Shown here: piece by piece, positions 8,207 to 17,662 of the stretch | Position numbering within the stretch: position 1 is the first letter of the stretch | How the letters are laid out: each line of letters starts with the position of its first letter | From: CAYOUV01 sp963790075 | GTDB lineage: Bacteria > Chloroflexota > Anaerolineae > Anaerolineales > Villigracilaceae | Direction: 5' to 3' | NCBI GenBank assembly: GCA_963790075.1 | Contig: CAWBNG010000007.1 | Span: 186,001-250,000, forward strand | Length of the DNA stretch: 64,000 bases | Notes under the pieces: generated by a model | Databases searched by the model: none | What the model saw: only the letters and a program-made list of their open reading frames with translations | Told to the model about the DNA's origin: nothing | Made by a program: the position numbers and the translations under genes

Positions 8207-9258
8207 CTTTGTCTTTAACGCAGGCCATCAAGGACCAAGCACAACAATTGGGTTTCGCTCTCGCCGGAATTACATCACCCGCATCGCCGCCCCACTGGTC
8301 AATCTTCCGGGATTGGTTGGCCGAGGGGCGGCATGGTTCTATGAGTTATCTGTCGGACGAACGCTCCCGCCGTCGCCGGGCTAATCCGCGTGAATTATTA
8401 CCTGAATGCCGCTCCATCCTGGTTCTTGGCACACCCTACCCGAACCCCAAATCTGCTGAAGTTGACGCTGGGCCGCCGCCTCACGGACGTGTTGCCGCTT
8501 ATGCCTGGGGCGAGGATTACCACAATGTCTTGCCTGAACGGATGAAAGCGCTGGTTGACTTTATTGAAGCACAGGTCGGTCATCCCGTGTCCAATCGCTG
8601 GTATACCGACACCGGCCCCATCCTAGAACGGGATCTGGCTATGCAGGCTGGCTTGGGCTGGATCGGCAAGAACACCTGTCTAATCAACCCGTCTAAGGGT
8701 TCTTATTTTTTATTATCTGAAATCCTGCTGGGAATCGAATTGGAACCTGATCTACCTTTCAACACAGACCATTGCGGTACCTGTACCCGCTGCATCGAGG
8801 CCTGTCCCACGCAATGCATCCTGACCGATCGCACAATGGATGCACGCCGCTGCATCTCCTATTTGACGATCGAATTAAAAGACGACATTCCGACTGAATT
8901 CCGCTCCCAACTCGAGGACTGGGTCTTCGGTTGTGATATCTGCCAGATGGTCTGCCCATGGAATCGTTTCGCCACGCGCAATGAGGATCCGGCTTTTACG
9001 CCACGCGACGGCCTTCCCCGGCCTCAACTCATTCAAGAACTGGGGCTAACACCTGATGAGTTCAACCGCAAGTTCAAAAACAGCCCGATCAAGCGAGCCA
9101 AACGACGCGGCTATCTGCGCAATGTGACGGTTGTACTTGGAAATTCCAAGGATCCGCAGGCCATTCCTTCTTTGCTGAATGCACTGGATGACCCGGAGCC
9201 AATGGTGCGCGAACACGCTGCCTGGGCCCTGGATCAGCTCACACCGCAGGATTCCTGA
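8203..9258 (+). CDS. queG: Epoxyqueuosine reductase QueG
   Basis: A cytoplasmic iron-sulfur and cobalamin enzyme that reduces epoxyqueuosine to queuosine in tRNA, the last step of queuosine synthesis. The 351-residue chain carries two ferredoxin-like cysteine clusters, CGTCTRCIEACPTQC (about residue 192) and CDICQMVCPW (about residue 247). The conserved segment YTDTGPILERDLA precedes them, and there is a C-terminal HEAT-like repeat region. Length and motif order fit the family. The GTG start overlaps the preceding lipoprotein stop; the ribosome site is weak, consistent with translational coupling. The stop is directly followed by the ATG of rdgB. Confidence 0.95.
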   Translation: MTLSLTQAIKDQAQQLGFALAGITSPASPPHWSIFRDWLAEGRHGSMSYLSDERSRRRRANPRELLPECRSILVLGTPYPNPKSAEVDAGPPPHGRVAAYAWGEDYHNVLPERMKALVDFIEAQVGHPVSNRWYTDTGPILERDLAMQAGLGWIGKNTCLINPSKGSYFLLSEILLGIELEPDLPFNTDHCGTCTRCIEACPTQCILTDRTMDARRCISYLTIELKDDIPTEFRSQLEDWVFGCDICQMVCPWNRFATRNEDPAFTPRDGLPRPQLIQELGLTPDEFNRKFKNSPIKRAKRRGYLRNVTVVLGNSKDPQAIPSLLNALDDPEPMVREHAAWALDQLTPQDS

Positions 9259-9861
9259 ATGAAAAAGATATTGATCGCAACAGAAAATCAAGGAAAAATG
9301 CGGGAGATCAAAACGCTACTGGCCGATCTCAATTTAGAAATTGTTTCCCCTCGCATGCTTGGTTTACATCTCGAGGTGGTCGAAGACGGTCAAACCTATG
9401 CCGAAAATGCCACTCGGAAGGCATTTGCTTATGCCCAGGCCAGCGGACTGGTTGCCCTGGCCGACAATTCTGGGTTGGAAGTCGACGCACTGGATGGCGC
9501 TCCAGGATTGTACTCAGCCCGCTACGCACCCATCCCCAACGCGACGGATGCCGATCGACGCAAATACTTGCTAATGAAATTGGAGGGTAAGCCTCGCCCT
9601 TGGACGGCTCATTTCCGCGCTACCGTCGCAATTTGCATCCCCGATGGGCCAGTGAGGTTAGCAACCGGAGAATGTCAGGGCGAGATCATCCCAATAGAAC
9701 GAGGGCAAAATGGGTTTGGGTACGATCCGATTTTTATCGTCGCCGAACTGGGACAAACAATGGCAGAATTAAGCATGGACGAAAAAAACCGCTTAAGCCA
9801 CAGGGCCAAAGCGATCCACAATGCAATCCCAATTTTAAATGAGATTTTCTCCTCCCATTAA
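9259..9861 (+). CDS. rdgB: Non-canonical purine NTP pyrophosphatase (XTP/dITP diphosphatase)
   Basis: A HAM1/RdgB-family house-cleaning enzyme that hydrolyses dITP, XTP and ITP to monophosphate and pyrophosphate so they are not built into DNA or RNA. The 200-residue protein begins with the typical ILIATENQGKMREI and has the central block ADNSGLEVDALDGAPG and SARYA. The tail FGYDPIF and LSHRAKA is also standard. It starts at the base after the queG stop, so the two are one operon. Its end overlaps the end of the convergent hydrolase gene by 4 nt, leaving no room for a separate terminator. Confidence 0.95.
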   Translation: MKKILIATENQGKMREIKTLLADLNLEIVSPRMLGLHLEVVEDGQTYAENATRKAFAYAQASGLVALADNSGLEVDALDGAPGLYSARYAPIPNATDADRRKYLLMKLEGKPRPWTAHFRATVAICIPDGPVRLATGECQGEIIPIERGQNGFGYDPIFIVAELGQTMAELSMDEKNRLSHRAKAIHNAIPILNEIFSSH

Positions 9862-10634
9862 AGACCGGATTGATAGGGAATTTGTTGTAAGAAATTTTCT
9901 AAAACAGCAGCTGTTGCCGCTGGGCGCTCCAACATCACCATGTGTCCGGCTCGTTCAAGCACACTGAGTTGGGCGCCATCAATCTTGTCACGCAGGTATT
10001 CAGCATACCGGACGGGGGTCAACCGATCTTCGGCTCCACAGACGATAAACGTAGGCACGCGAATACGCCCCAATTTGCCCATGACATCAAAAGCATTACA
10101 AGCAAGAAAATCAGCGTGAAAAACCGTCGGACGAGTTTCAGCCATTCGTTGTGCTGCAAGTTCCTTCAGGCGAGAGTCGGCCCGATTACTATAAGACCAA
10201 TCCACCACAATCTCAACTGCCGTGGGAAATGACGCGGGGTTCGCTGCATTTTCCAGAATTTGCGAAGCCACGCGCAGTCGCGCCCCGCTGCCGACCAGGC
10301 CTAAACCCAGTACGCGTTTCGGATATTTCAACGCCAGTGCCATCGAAATGGCGCTTCCCATGGAATGACCCACACAAACAGCAGCACGCAAGCGCATTGC
10401 TTTCATGAACTCCACAACGCTGAGAGCATACTCTTCGACGGACTGTCTGCCAATTCCCTCCGATTTACCGTGACCGGGCAGATCCAACGCAAAAACACGC
10501 TGTTGGTTCAATCGGCGCATTTCGGCTGGCCAGTGCAAATGTGTTCCCCCAGCTCCATGGATAAGAATAACCGGGGGCCTGGTGAAATTCTCAGGCTCGT
10601 GTGCGAAATAATATATACCTGCAGCAATTGGCAT
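9858..10634 (-). CDS. Alpha/beta hydrolase
   Basis: A 258-residue soluble alpha/beta-fold hydrolase. The oxyanion motif VILIHGAGGTHLHW, nucleophile elbow GHSMGS (Ser about 92), acid in GAEDRLT and histidine in AGHMVMLE give a complete catalytic triad. Family members cleave esters, lactones or C-C bonds; the substrate cannot be named from sequence. It is the last gene of the long minus-strand run, 6 nt after the histidine kinase, and converges on rdgB. A role in glycan metabolism is not implied by its sequence. Confidence 0.88.
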   Translation of the reverse strand: MPIAAGIYYFAHEPENFTRPPVILIHGAGGTHLHWPAEMRRLNQQRVFALDLPGHGKSEGIGRQSVEEYALSVVEFMKAMRLRAAVCVGHSMGSAISMALALKYPKRVLGLGLVGSGARLRVASQILENAANPASFPTAVEIVVDWSYSNRADSRLKELAAQRMAETRPTVFHADFLACNAFDVMGKLGRIRVPTFIVCGAEDRLTPVRYAEYLRDKIDGAQLSVLERAGHMVMLERPAATAAVLENFLQQIPYQSGL

Positions 10635-10640
10635 TCTTGA

Positions 10641-12386
10641 TTATTTGGGGTGATGGAGGCGGTCAGTCGCTTCTTCGGTCAGAGGGATGTACACCTGTAT
10701 TTTGGTCCCTTTGCCAAGAACCGAATCGATATTCATTAGTCCATTAACCAATTCCGTTCGCTCACGTAAATTGACCATGCCCAGGCTGCCGCGTTTATCA
10801 TACGATTTTGCAATCGACTTTACATCAAATCCAATACCATCATCACGGATTTCAAGCAAGGCCAGACCAGCTTCCAATGAGCGTAGTGTAACCCAGACAT
10901 TCGAGGCGCGAGCGTGTTTACGCGCGTTATTTACGGCTTCTTCGACGATGTAAAAGATGACGCCCTGCTTTCCCATTTCCAACTGTTGTGCCAAACGCTC
11001 ATCCACGTTTACGATCATATTCTGGCTGAACGTCTCGCGCATCTTCTCGGCCATTGAAATTAACGCGGCGGACAAGCCCTGAGATTCAAGCACTAGCGGA
11101 CGTAGCGTAAACAACATGTGGCGGATTTCTTTCGTTGTACGGTGTGCCAGTTCTTCGATTTTTACTATCTCGTCTGCAGCAGCTTTCGGGTCGCGCTCCA
11201 GCATGCGACGCGTTAGATTAAGGCGCATGGCCATGGCCGAAACAGATTGCGTCGGTCCATCATGCAAATCACGCGCCAGCTTCTTGCGTGCTTCTTCATG
11301 GACTTCCACCATGCGTTCCTTCTCTTCAACCAGATCCTGATACAAACGAGCATTTTGAACGGCAATCACAGCCTGACGCCCAATAATATCCAATACATCC
11401 CGGCGTTCCTCTGTGAAGAAATTCGGGGTCGGATGGGCGAAAAGCAGTACTCCATAAACATTGAAACCGCTGCGTAGTGGAAAACAATATACCGAAGCGC
11501 AGGTACGCAGGGCAATTATCCTGCCTAATTCCGGATCAGACGCAATGTTCTGCGTGAGGACTGGCTCCCCATCATTGAGTACCTTACCAACCACTCCTTC
11601 CGCCCCGGGTAGGGATACGCGCATGTCAGCGCTCGTGAACCGACGCGCAGATTTGGTAATTAATTCATTTCCAACAAATAGCATAACCGCGCTGACCAGA
11701 TTGTCGTCGGGTCGCTCATCAGGATTGAAGTTTAGCGCATTCACGCTCAAGTCCAGAGCTGAATCGAGGACGCGCTTATAGCTGAGAGTCGCTGTCAGCG
11801 TGGATGTGAGTTCATAAATGGCGCGCAGACGCTCATTCTCAACCGCCCGGCGTCTCTCTTCCTCGGTAATTCGGCTCAGACGCATTTTGCGTAGTTGATC
11901 GAATAGCTGGCGTCCCAGCACACCAAATAAAAGGCCGGCAGCCATGGTCGACAATGAAGCTAAACCATAGGTGAGGCGAGAGCGATTATCAGGAAACTGT
12001 AGGTAAACTGAGACGATTTCATATCCAGCCAGAACAACCGCCACGCCAAGCGCACCAAAGATTTCGAAATACATTGCAGCTGTCAGTATTGGGAGTAACA
12101 CTGACCAGGACGCCGGACCTAAGACCCCATTTTGCAGCCAGAAAAAGATGCCGATCAAGATCGTGTCGACAATCACCCCGATCTCACGGTGATAAGACAT
12201 CCGGAAGTTAAACCCGGCCAACATCATCATCACCAAGTTCCATACGGCCAGCACAACCAGCGGCCAGGCCACAGACATGGTTAGCTGATTCCCCAACGCT
12301 AACGAGATAACAATTCCTAGCATTGCTATCCATCGTAGCGAAACGGTAAACCAGTCAGTGATGTAAGGATAATCGTAGCTGCGCAT
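10641..12386 (-). CDS. Membrane-bound NarL-type sensor histidine kinase with GAF domain
   Basis: A 581-residue sensor kinase. The N-terminal 160 residues hold five or six membrane helices with little outside sequence. A coiled linker (about 165-195) leads to a GAF domain (about 200-345). The HisKA_3 dimerisation helix carries the phosphoacceptor in LARDLHDGPTQS (His 375). The catalytic domain has the N-box VEEAVNNARKHA (about 481-492), DDGIGF (515-520) and GSLGMVNLRERTELV. Such kinases normally signal to a LuxR-type regulator, but no response regulator is found in the window, so it is an orphan here. It follows a sulfotransferase gene by 25 nt in the same direction and may be co-expressed with the glycan genes. 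Confidence 0.92.
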   Translation of the reverse strand: MRSYDYPYITDWFTVSLRWIAMLGIVISLALGNQLTMSVAWPLVVLAVWNLVMMMLAGFNFRMSYHREIGVIVDTILIGIFFWLQNGVLGPASWSVLLPILTAAMYFEIFGALGVAVVLAGYEIVSVYLQFPDNRSRLTYGLASLSTMAAGLLFGVLGRQLFDQLRKMRLSRITEEERRRAVENERLRAIYELTSTLTATLSYKRVLDSALDLSVNALNFNPDERPDDNLVSAVMLFVGNELITKSARRFTSADMRVSLPGAEGVVGKVLNDGEPVLTQNIASDPELGRIIALRTCASVYCFPLRSGFNVYGVLLFAHPTPNFFTEERRDVLDIIGRQAVIAVQNARLYQDLVEEKERMVEVHEEARKKLARDLHDGPTQSVSAMAMRLNLTRRMLERDPKAAADEIVKIEELAHRTTKEIRHMLFTLRPLVLESQGLSAALISMAEKMRETFSQNMIVNVDERLAQQLEMGKQGVIFYIVEEAVNNARKHARASNVWVTLRSLEAGLALLEIRDDGIGFDVKSIAKSYDKRGSLGMVNLRERTELVNGLMNIDSVLGKGTKIQVYIPLTEEATDRLHHPK

Positions 12387-12411
12387 GTCTCACTAATTTG
12401 TGTAAAATCGG

Positions 12412-13143
12412 TTAACTATCGTAACCCATTCTTCGCAGGTAAGGACCGAATTGCTCGACCATTTCCTTCTGTTGCTCCGGAGAATACACTTCCCGGAAAC
12501 GACCTATCTTGCCCTTGAAATAGTGTAGACCCTGCTGCCCGGATTCGGCTTTTCCCGGGCGATATTGTTCGACAACCTTCTGGACTGCAGGGCGGTTATC
12601 ATTCAATTTCAAGAAATCAATCAGGCGTGCCACCTCAGCGTCATAATCAATCAATAAATCTTCGTAGCGAGCCTTCAAAACATTATCTTGTCCCATCCAA
12701 GCATCCCAAATTTTCAGGTAGTCTTTAATAAAGTCTACTGCCTTTTCGAAATCCGTCAAGTGGGAGAAGGCATTAGGACGGCCTTTGGCAATGGCGCGCT
12801 GACCGTAATCAAAGGCGGAAAGCATAGCATCGCGAGGATCGCGATAGATATAGGTAATGCGCATAAATCCATTGTGGCTCAACAGCCGTGACCAGACCGT
12901 GGGTCCGGCATGTGCTTTGATAACGAATGTTTTCCCAATCAGGGATGGGACAGTTACCATCGCCAAGCGGCGCAAGGAAAGCACACCAATATTGCAATTG
13001 ACCTCTGTCAGGATCTTCTCCAAATGAAATTGCTGGCGAATTGCGCGCGCGTCAGAACAGCCGGTAGTTGCCATTAAATCATGGATCAGATTGTAATGCC
13101 AGCCCGAACCGGCCCGCGGCATTCCCACAGAAAGGACAATCAT
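12412..13143 (-). CDS. Sulfotransferase-family protein (ST1)
   Basis: A 243-residue protein of the PAPS-dependent sulfotransferase fold. The N-terminal phosphosulfate-binding loop reads GMPRAGSGW (residues 7-15), a variant of the usual PKSGTTW. The 3'-phosphate-binding stretch is YRDPRDAMLSAF. Near the end come RYEDLL and a basic KGKIGRFRE segment, as in other family members. It would move sulfate from PAPS onto a sugar hydroxyl. It overlaps the preceding ligase gene by 4 nt (ATGA), so translation is coupled. Activity is inferred; the variant loop leaves some doubt. Confidence 0.82.
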   Translation of the reverse strand: MIVLSVGMPRAGSGWHYNLIHDLMATTGCSDARAIRQQFHLEKILTEVNCNIGVLSLRRLAMVTVPSLIGKTFVIKAHAGPTVWSRLLSHNGFMRITYIYRDPRDAMLSAFDYGQRAIAKGRPNAFSHLTDFEKAVDFIKDYLKIWDAWMGQDNVLKARYEDLLIDYDAEVARLIDFLKLNDNRPAVQKVVEQYRPGKAESGQQGLHYFKGKIGRFREVYSPEQQKEMVEQFGPYLRRMGYDS

Positions 13144-14630
13144 AGTGTCTCCTCGTCAAGAGAGCCGGCGCTCTCCATAGTGCTATTTCCTGATTCCAAC
13201 CAACGCCCTGCCAGACCAGCCAGGATGCCCAAATTGATCCAGATATCCGGCAATGCAAAGGAATCTTGCGATATTCCCTGTAAAGCCACTGCTGCCAGCG
13301 AAAAAATTCCTACCATGCCCAAGAACCGCGCCTGTGAGGTTGCCTTACGCAACGCCGAGAGAGCATATCCGAACAGGCTTAGCAGAAAAGTCAGGTAAGC
13401 GATCAGACCGGGCAGTCCAGCCTCGGCCAACAGGCGAATGTACATATTTTTAGGGTTGGGATACAAGCCCGAATCGGGACTAAGCTGGCGGGCGATTTCC
13501 GGAACACCATACAAAATCCAATCTGGCATGTGCTGATAGATGTAAAAACCGCTCGCTCCAAGCCCAACACCCGTCCACGGATGCTGCTGATAGGCATTCA
13601 ATGCAGCAACGGCGTACGCCAGGCGTGGCCCCAGGTATACGTCGACAGCATAACTCCACAGGTCACCTTTCGCGGAATTCCAAAAAGTGGCAATGTAACC
13701 CTTGTCCGCCAGCAGGTAGGCGGCTGCCGCCAGCGCGCCAATCGCGCCCAGGCCGAGAACGATCCGACTTCCCACATTCTGCAAAGCATTCCATCGATTG
13801 ACTTTGGCATTACGGCGGAAGCCCGCACGATACCAGCTCCAAAAAAAGGTGAGTGATTCGCCGCCAGCCAGCAACAAAGTCAGACCCAAAGCACCGACTG
13901 TGATAAACAATCCGCTGCGCGAATAGGTCAAAAGCAGCGCGGCCAACCCACTGAGCAGCAAACCACAGGTCAGCCAGCGAAATCGCGAAATCCGATAACG
14001 CGCCAAGAGGGACGCGAATAGCCAGGGCAGGTAAATCGTCGCCAGTTGACCGGCCAGCCAGGACGGTTCATAGGCAAAGCCCGAGATGCGTTTATTCTTG
14101 ACCAGTCCGCGTACTGAAAAACTTTGCTGAATGGGATTTAGGTATGGACGTAATCCGAGGTTCAATCCGACCGCCTGAATACTTCCCCACAAAAGATGCA
14201 GGGCCATTCCCACCAGCAACCACTTGATCGAAAACCGCAGCGCGTCTTCGTTCTGGTTCATCCACACCGCAGCCACAAAGAAAGAGGATCCGATCACCAC
14301 CGTGATCGAGGCGCGCAGAGCGCGGTCCCAGTAACTCACCCCGCGTAATACTACCGGTGCAAACAAGGCTCCCCAGGCAATCGAAAAACCGACGATCAGG
14401 ACAAACACGAGCAGCAAGCTGAAGATGCCTGGCCACGGGCGAGGGATCTGCTTCTTCCAAAGCAGTGCCAGCAGGACCAGCATCAGCAATCCCAGCGGGT
14501 AGAGCGCCAGTGGGCGCACATAAGTTCCAGCTCCCATTAGGGGCATATAGCGAAAACTGGTTACCGGCAGGGTCACCAAAAGGGCTCCCCACAGGAAGCG
14601 CGCCAGGCGGTCGAGTGTCAGACTACGCAC
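13140..14630 (-). CDS. O-antigen ligase/Wzy-like membrane protein
   Basis: A polytopic membrane protein of about 496 residues with some 11-12 helices and a large outside loop before the last helices, where Wzy_C-type ligases and polymerases carry key residues (AYQQHPWTGVGLG followed by NPKNMYIRLLAEAG). It should join or polymerise lipid-linked glycan on the outer side of the inner membrane. I choose the GTG at 14630, which overlaps the Wzz-like gene by 8 nt and has GGAAG upstream; the longest frame starts at a GTG at 14666 without a ribosome site. The Wzz-like partner lies directly upstream, as usual for Wzy/Wzz pairs. Confidence 0.82.
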   Translation of the reverse strand: MRSLTLDRLARFLWGALLVTLPVTSFRYMPLMGAGTYVRPLALYPLGLLMLVLLALLWKKQIPRPWPGIFSLLLVFVLIVGFSIAWGALFAPVVLRGVSYWDRALRASITVVIGSSFFVAAVWMNQNEDALRFSIKWLLVGMALHLLWGSIQAVGLNLGLRPYLNPIQQSFSVRGLVKNKRISGFAYEPSWLAGQLATIYLPWLFASLLARYRISRFRWLTCGLLLSGLAALLLTYSRSGLFITVGALGLTLLLAGGESLTFFWSWYRAGFRRNAKVNRWNALQNVGSRIVLGLGAIGALAAAAYLLADKGYIATFWNSAKGDLWSYAVDVYLGPRLAYAVAALNAYQQHPWTGVGLGASGFYIYQHMPDWILYGVPEIARQLSPDSGLYPNPKNMYIRLLAEAGLPGLIAYLTFLLSLFGYALSALRKATSQARFLGMVGIFSLAAVALQGISQDSFALPDIWINLGILAGLAGRWLESGNSTMESAGSLDEETL

Positions 14631-15339
14631 CTTGCTGCTTCCCGAAGAATAACACGAATAGGGCACTTAGCAACAGAAAAAGCACTGCTCCCGCCAGGAC
14701 ATAATTGCCCAGACCCACTTTTCGCTCCGCTGGCAGGTGCTTGGATTGCGCCAGGGAAATTTGCAGCTCAGGGGTGATCCCAAGCGACCCGGCTTCCAGC
14801 GTATTGACCTGAGCCATCAGCGCCGGATCGGTCGGATTGGCTTCCAGCGCCTTGCGGGCGGCATCCAACGCGACGGCATTGTCTACCCCAACCAGCGTCT
14901 GTTGGTAGAAAGCCTGTGCCCAGGCAGATGCAAGCTGTTCGGCTTGCTGCGGTGAGCGCTCGGTCGCATAGAAATGCCAGGCGCCATCGTGCGGTTCGCT
15001 GAGTTCCAGAACATCTGAGCGCAACTGGTCGGCTGTCATTCCACCCATCTGGTCCGCGACCTGCTGCAGGGTCGCATCGGACCAGGCGACTTCCTCCAAC
15101 TTACGCGCCTCGCGTTCGAGGTAATAGAATACTTCGCGATCCGGGTTATCGGGCCAGGCTTTCTCCAGGTTGAAATCCACCACGACAGTGGCACGCGCAC
15201 GATACGGCGGCGGGACGAGGACATAAGCCAGGGTGCCCAGCAGGCCACCAACGATGGCTCCAACCAGCCAGAAACGCCAGGCGCGCAGCAGGCGGATCAA
15301 ATCATCCACAGAAGGGGAGGAAAGCAACCATTTTTTCAT
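14623..15339 (-). CDS. Wzz-like polysaccharide chain-length/co-polymerase protein
   Basis: A 238-residue inner-membrane protein with one helix near each end (about 22-45 and 210-232) and a periplasm-facing, charged, helix-rich middle. This is the layout of Wzz/YveK chain-length regulators, including the proline-rich VPPPYRA just after the first helix. There is no C-terminal tyrosine kinase domain, so it is the membrane part only. It should control chain length together with the Wzy-like protein encoded 8 nt inside its 3' end. ATG start; 6 nt after the GT2 gene. Confidence 0.78.
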   Translation of the reverse strand: MKKWLLSSPSVDDLIRLLRAWRFWLVGAIVGGLLGTLAYVLVPPPYRARATVVVDFNLEKAWPDNPDREVFYYLEREARKLEEVAWSDATLQQVADQMGGMTADQLRSDVLELSEPHDGAWHFYATERSPQQAEQLASAWAQAFYQQTLVGVDNAVALDAARKALEANPTDPALMAQVNTLEAGSLGITPELQISLAQSKHLPAERKVGLGNYVLAGAVLFLLLSALFVLFFGKQQGA

Positions 15340-15345
15340 AGCATC

Positions 15346-16131
15346 TCATTTATCGTAACGCTGCATTTGGCGCTGACGGCGCCAGTTCAGCAGCGAAGCC
15401 AACAGCTTGCGAATGAGGTATTTAGCGGTCAAAACCGAAAACCAGTTCCCGCCATCGCGATAGTGAATACGGACCATCTCCGGCCAACAGCGGTCGTCGT
15501 CAGCGATTGTCTTGCCGCTGGAATGCAGGCGGAAGTTGGCCCAGGTTTGCGGCACATAGCGGATTGGGGCTTGTTCGGAAATCCGCACCCACAAGTCATA
15601 ATCCATGGCAAAGTAGAAACTGGGGTCGAGCGGACCCACCTGCCGCCACAGATCGGCGCGAAAAAAAGAGGTTTGCTGTGGGATATGGACGTAACCGCGA
15701 CGCAAGCGACGGTAATCTGTCTGCCGAGCGGCAAACTGCCCGATCTGACGCCCCTGTTCATCGATAAAGTTGGCGTCCCCGTACACCAGGCCGACCTCGG
15801 GATGTCCCTGCAAATAAGTGACCGCCGAGGAGATCGCGCCGGGCAGGTAGGTGTCGTCCGAATTGAGCCAGGCCAGGATCTGGCCTCGGGTGCGTGCAAA
15901 TCCCTTATTGAGGGCCTCGGTCTGGCCCTGGTCCGCTTCGGAGACCCACCAGGCCAGGCGAGGCGCATACTGCTGGATAATCTCCACGCTCCCATCGGTC
16001 GAACCGCCATCCACGACCAGGTATTCCAGATTGGGATAATCTTGACCCAACACAGATTGGATGGTTGCTTCCAGGAAGCGCGCCTGATTGAATGACGGTG
16101 TAACGATCGAAACCAAGGGGTATTCGGGCAT
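15346..16131 (-). CDS. Family 2 glycosyltransferase
   Basis: A 261-residue GT-A enzyme. It starts with VSIVTPSFNQARFLEATIQS, has VVDGGSTDGS for nucleotide binding, and the metal-binding LNSDDTY near residue 90, followed by VGLVYGDANF. It lacks membrane helices, so it should act on a lipid-linked acceptor at the cytoplasmic face. It is clearly related to the GT2 at 19214, sharing SVLGQDYP, LEYLVVDG and NSDD-YLPGAI, and the two bracket a pair of GT39-like genes. Sugar specificity unknown. Confidence 0.9.
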   Translation of the reverse strand: MPEYPLVSIVTPSFNQARFLEATIQSVLGQDYPNLEYLVVDGGSTDGSVEIIQQYAPRLAWWVSEADQGQTEALNKGFARTRGQILAWLNSDDTYLPGAISSAVTYLQGHPEVGLVYGDANFIDEQGRQIGQFAARQTDYRRLRRGYVHIPQQTSFFRADLWRQVGPLDPSFYFAMDYDLWVRISEQAPIRYVPQTWANFRLHSSGKTIADDDRCWPEMVRIHYRDGGNWFSVLTAKYLIRKLLASLLNWRRQRQMQRYDK

Positions 16132-16140
16132 CGCAGGTTT

Positions 16141-17661
16141 CTATTTGGGATGAGTGAGATCGAAGATCACGTAGCCATTGCCTTGATCGTAGATTGGATA
16201 ATGATTATAGAGCGTCGCCTTGATCTCTGGCTGCGAATCCAGCTTGGACATTTGGGTAACAACAAAGAACTTTTTGCCCTTGATCTGGTCGGCAAAGCGA
16301 TCGCTTAAATTGACATTGATCCCGGCCAGGTCGCGGATGTTCAAGTCGCCCGAATAATACCACGAGCTGATATCCTGCCAGCCCCAGTAAGCCAGGCGAG
16401 CACCGTAATCCTGGGTCAAGCCGATGGCAGGATTGGTGTGCCCGAGTTTCTCACCCAGCTTCCACCAGAATTGGGGATCCTCGCGGTAGTCGCTGCGCGC
16501 CAGATCGACCCTGGCGTACCACAAATACACCCCACAAACCAGGATGGTGAAAACTGCCAGCGAAGTCCGCACCAGCCACGCCGGCTGCACCTGCTCGAGC
16601 CGGTCAGCCAGCAAAGCTACGAGTGGGGAGAAAGACAACGCCACGATCGGGATCACCAGTAGATTGTAATAATCGTGGGTGGAGATATGATAAGCAAAGG
16701 TCATGCCAAAGACCAGGTAGCCAGCCCACAATCCGAGCAAAAAAGCGGATTTGCGTTTCCCGGCCAGCAGCACCCCAATCAAGGCCAGTACGATCGGCCC
16801 GAATCCCGTAATCCCATCCAACTGCCCTTTCCAGCGGATGTAGAAACCGCCATCCTTCCACAAGTCGGGGAAAAATCGAAGATTGAATTGGCTGGCCAGC
16901 GAACCCGAGATCAGCACCCCATAAAGCGTATACAATCCCACCGGCAAGACGGACAGTACCACCAGGATCCAGGTCTGTCTATCCTTGATTGATTCTCGCA
17001 AACCGCGTTCCAACACCAGCCCAATCGCCGCACCCAACAACGGGAAGACGGCCACGTTCTTGACAAAGATTGCCGCCCCGTTAAGCAGACCAGCGGTAAG
17101 CGCCCACTTCCAGGTCCCGGACGACCGCCAGCGGTACATGGCCCACAGCCCGGCAATCATCAAAAACACCATCAGGGGGTCGGGCTGGAAGCTGCGGCTG
17201 GCGATGATTCCGAACGGCAAGAACAGGTAGAACAGCAGCGCCACCAATGCACCGTCCAGCGAAGAAATTTCCCTTGCCAGCAGGAACAGGAATATCCCGC
17301 CCAGCACCCAAAAGAGCGAGGTGTAAATGCGTGAGATCCACAGGTGCAGGCCAAAGACGCGGTAGGTGAGCGCCACCAGAGTTTCCGTGACCGGGGGTTC
17401 GATGGTGGCCAGGCTCTTCCATTGGCTGATGGCCATCTCGCGCTGCCACTGGGGGACGTCGACCGCCGAAGCGGGCAGCATGGCATAGTACATTCCGCGC
17501 GCCTTGAGCGCTGAGAATAGCTGGCGGTTGGCGTTGAAATCCAAGGGCATATCGGTCAGGTCGTAGAGGCGGATGCCGATGGCTGCCACGAATACAATCG
17601 CCAGCGTGATTAAAAGCGAAATTCTATTTCCGAAAAACCAGACTTTTTTATTTTCCATCAT
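16141..17661 (-). CDS. GT39-like polytopic glycosyltransferase (copy A)
   Basis: A 506-residue membrane protein with about 11-12 helices and a first outside loop containing DLTDMPLDFNANRQLF, the position where GT-C enzymes keep their catalytic acidic residue. The segment ASRSFQPDPLMVFLM and a C-terminal outside domain of about 110 residues follow. Such enzymes take a sugar from a polyprenyl-phosphate carrier and attach it to an extracytoplasmic acceptor. It is a close paralogue of the gene just upstream (17663): both share the DLTD-PLDF loop, the LKAR-MYY segment and the ending VIFDLTHP. The start is ATGATG, 1 nt after the preceding stop. Confidence 0.83.
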   Translation of the reverse strand: MMENKKVWFFGNRISLLITLAIVFVAAIGIRLYDLTDMPLDFNANRQLFSALKARGMYYAMLPASAVDVPQWQREMAISQWKSLATIEPPVTETLVALTYRVFGLHLWISRIYTSLFWVLGGIFLFLLAREISSLDGALVALLFYLFLPFGIIASRSFQPDPLMVFLMIAGLWAMYRWRSSGTWKWALTAGLLNGAAIFVKNVAVFPLLGAAIGLVLERGLRESIKDRQTWILVVLSVLPVGLYTLYGVLISGSLASQFNLRFFPDLWKDGGFYIRWKGQLDGITGFGPIVLALIGVLLAGKRKSAFLLGLWAGYLVFGMTFAYHISTHDYYNLLVIPIVALSFSPLVALLADRLEQVQPAWLVRTSLAVFTILVCGVYLWYARVDLARSDYREDPQFWWKLGEKLGHTNPAIGLTQDYGARLAYWGWQDISSWYYSGDLNIRDLAGINVNLSDRFADQIKGKKFFVVTQMSKLDSQPEIKATLYNHYPIYDQGNGYVIFDLTHPK

Positions 17662-17662
17662 G

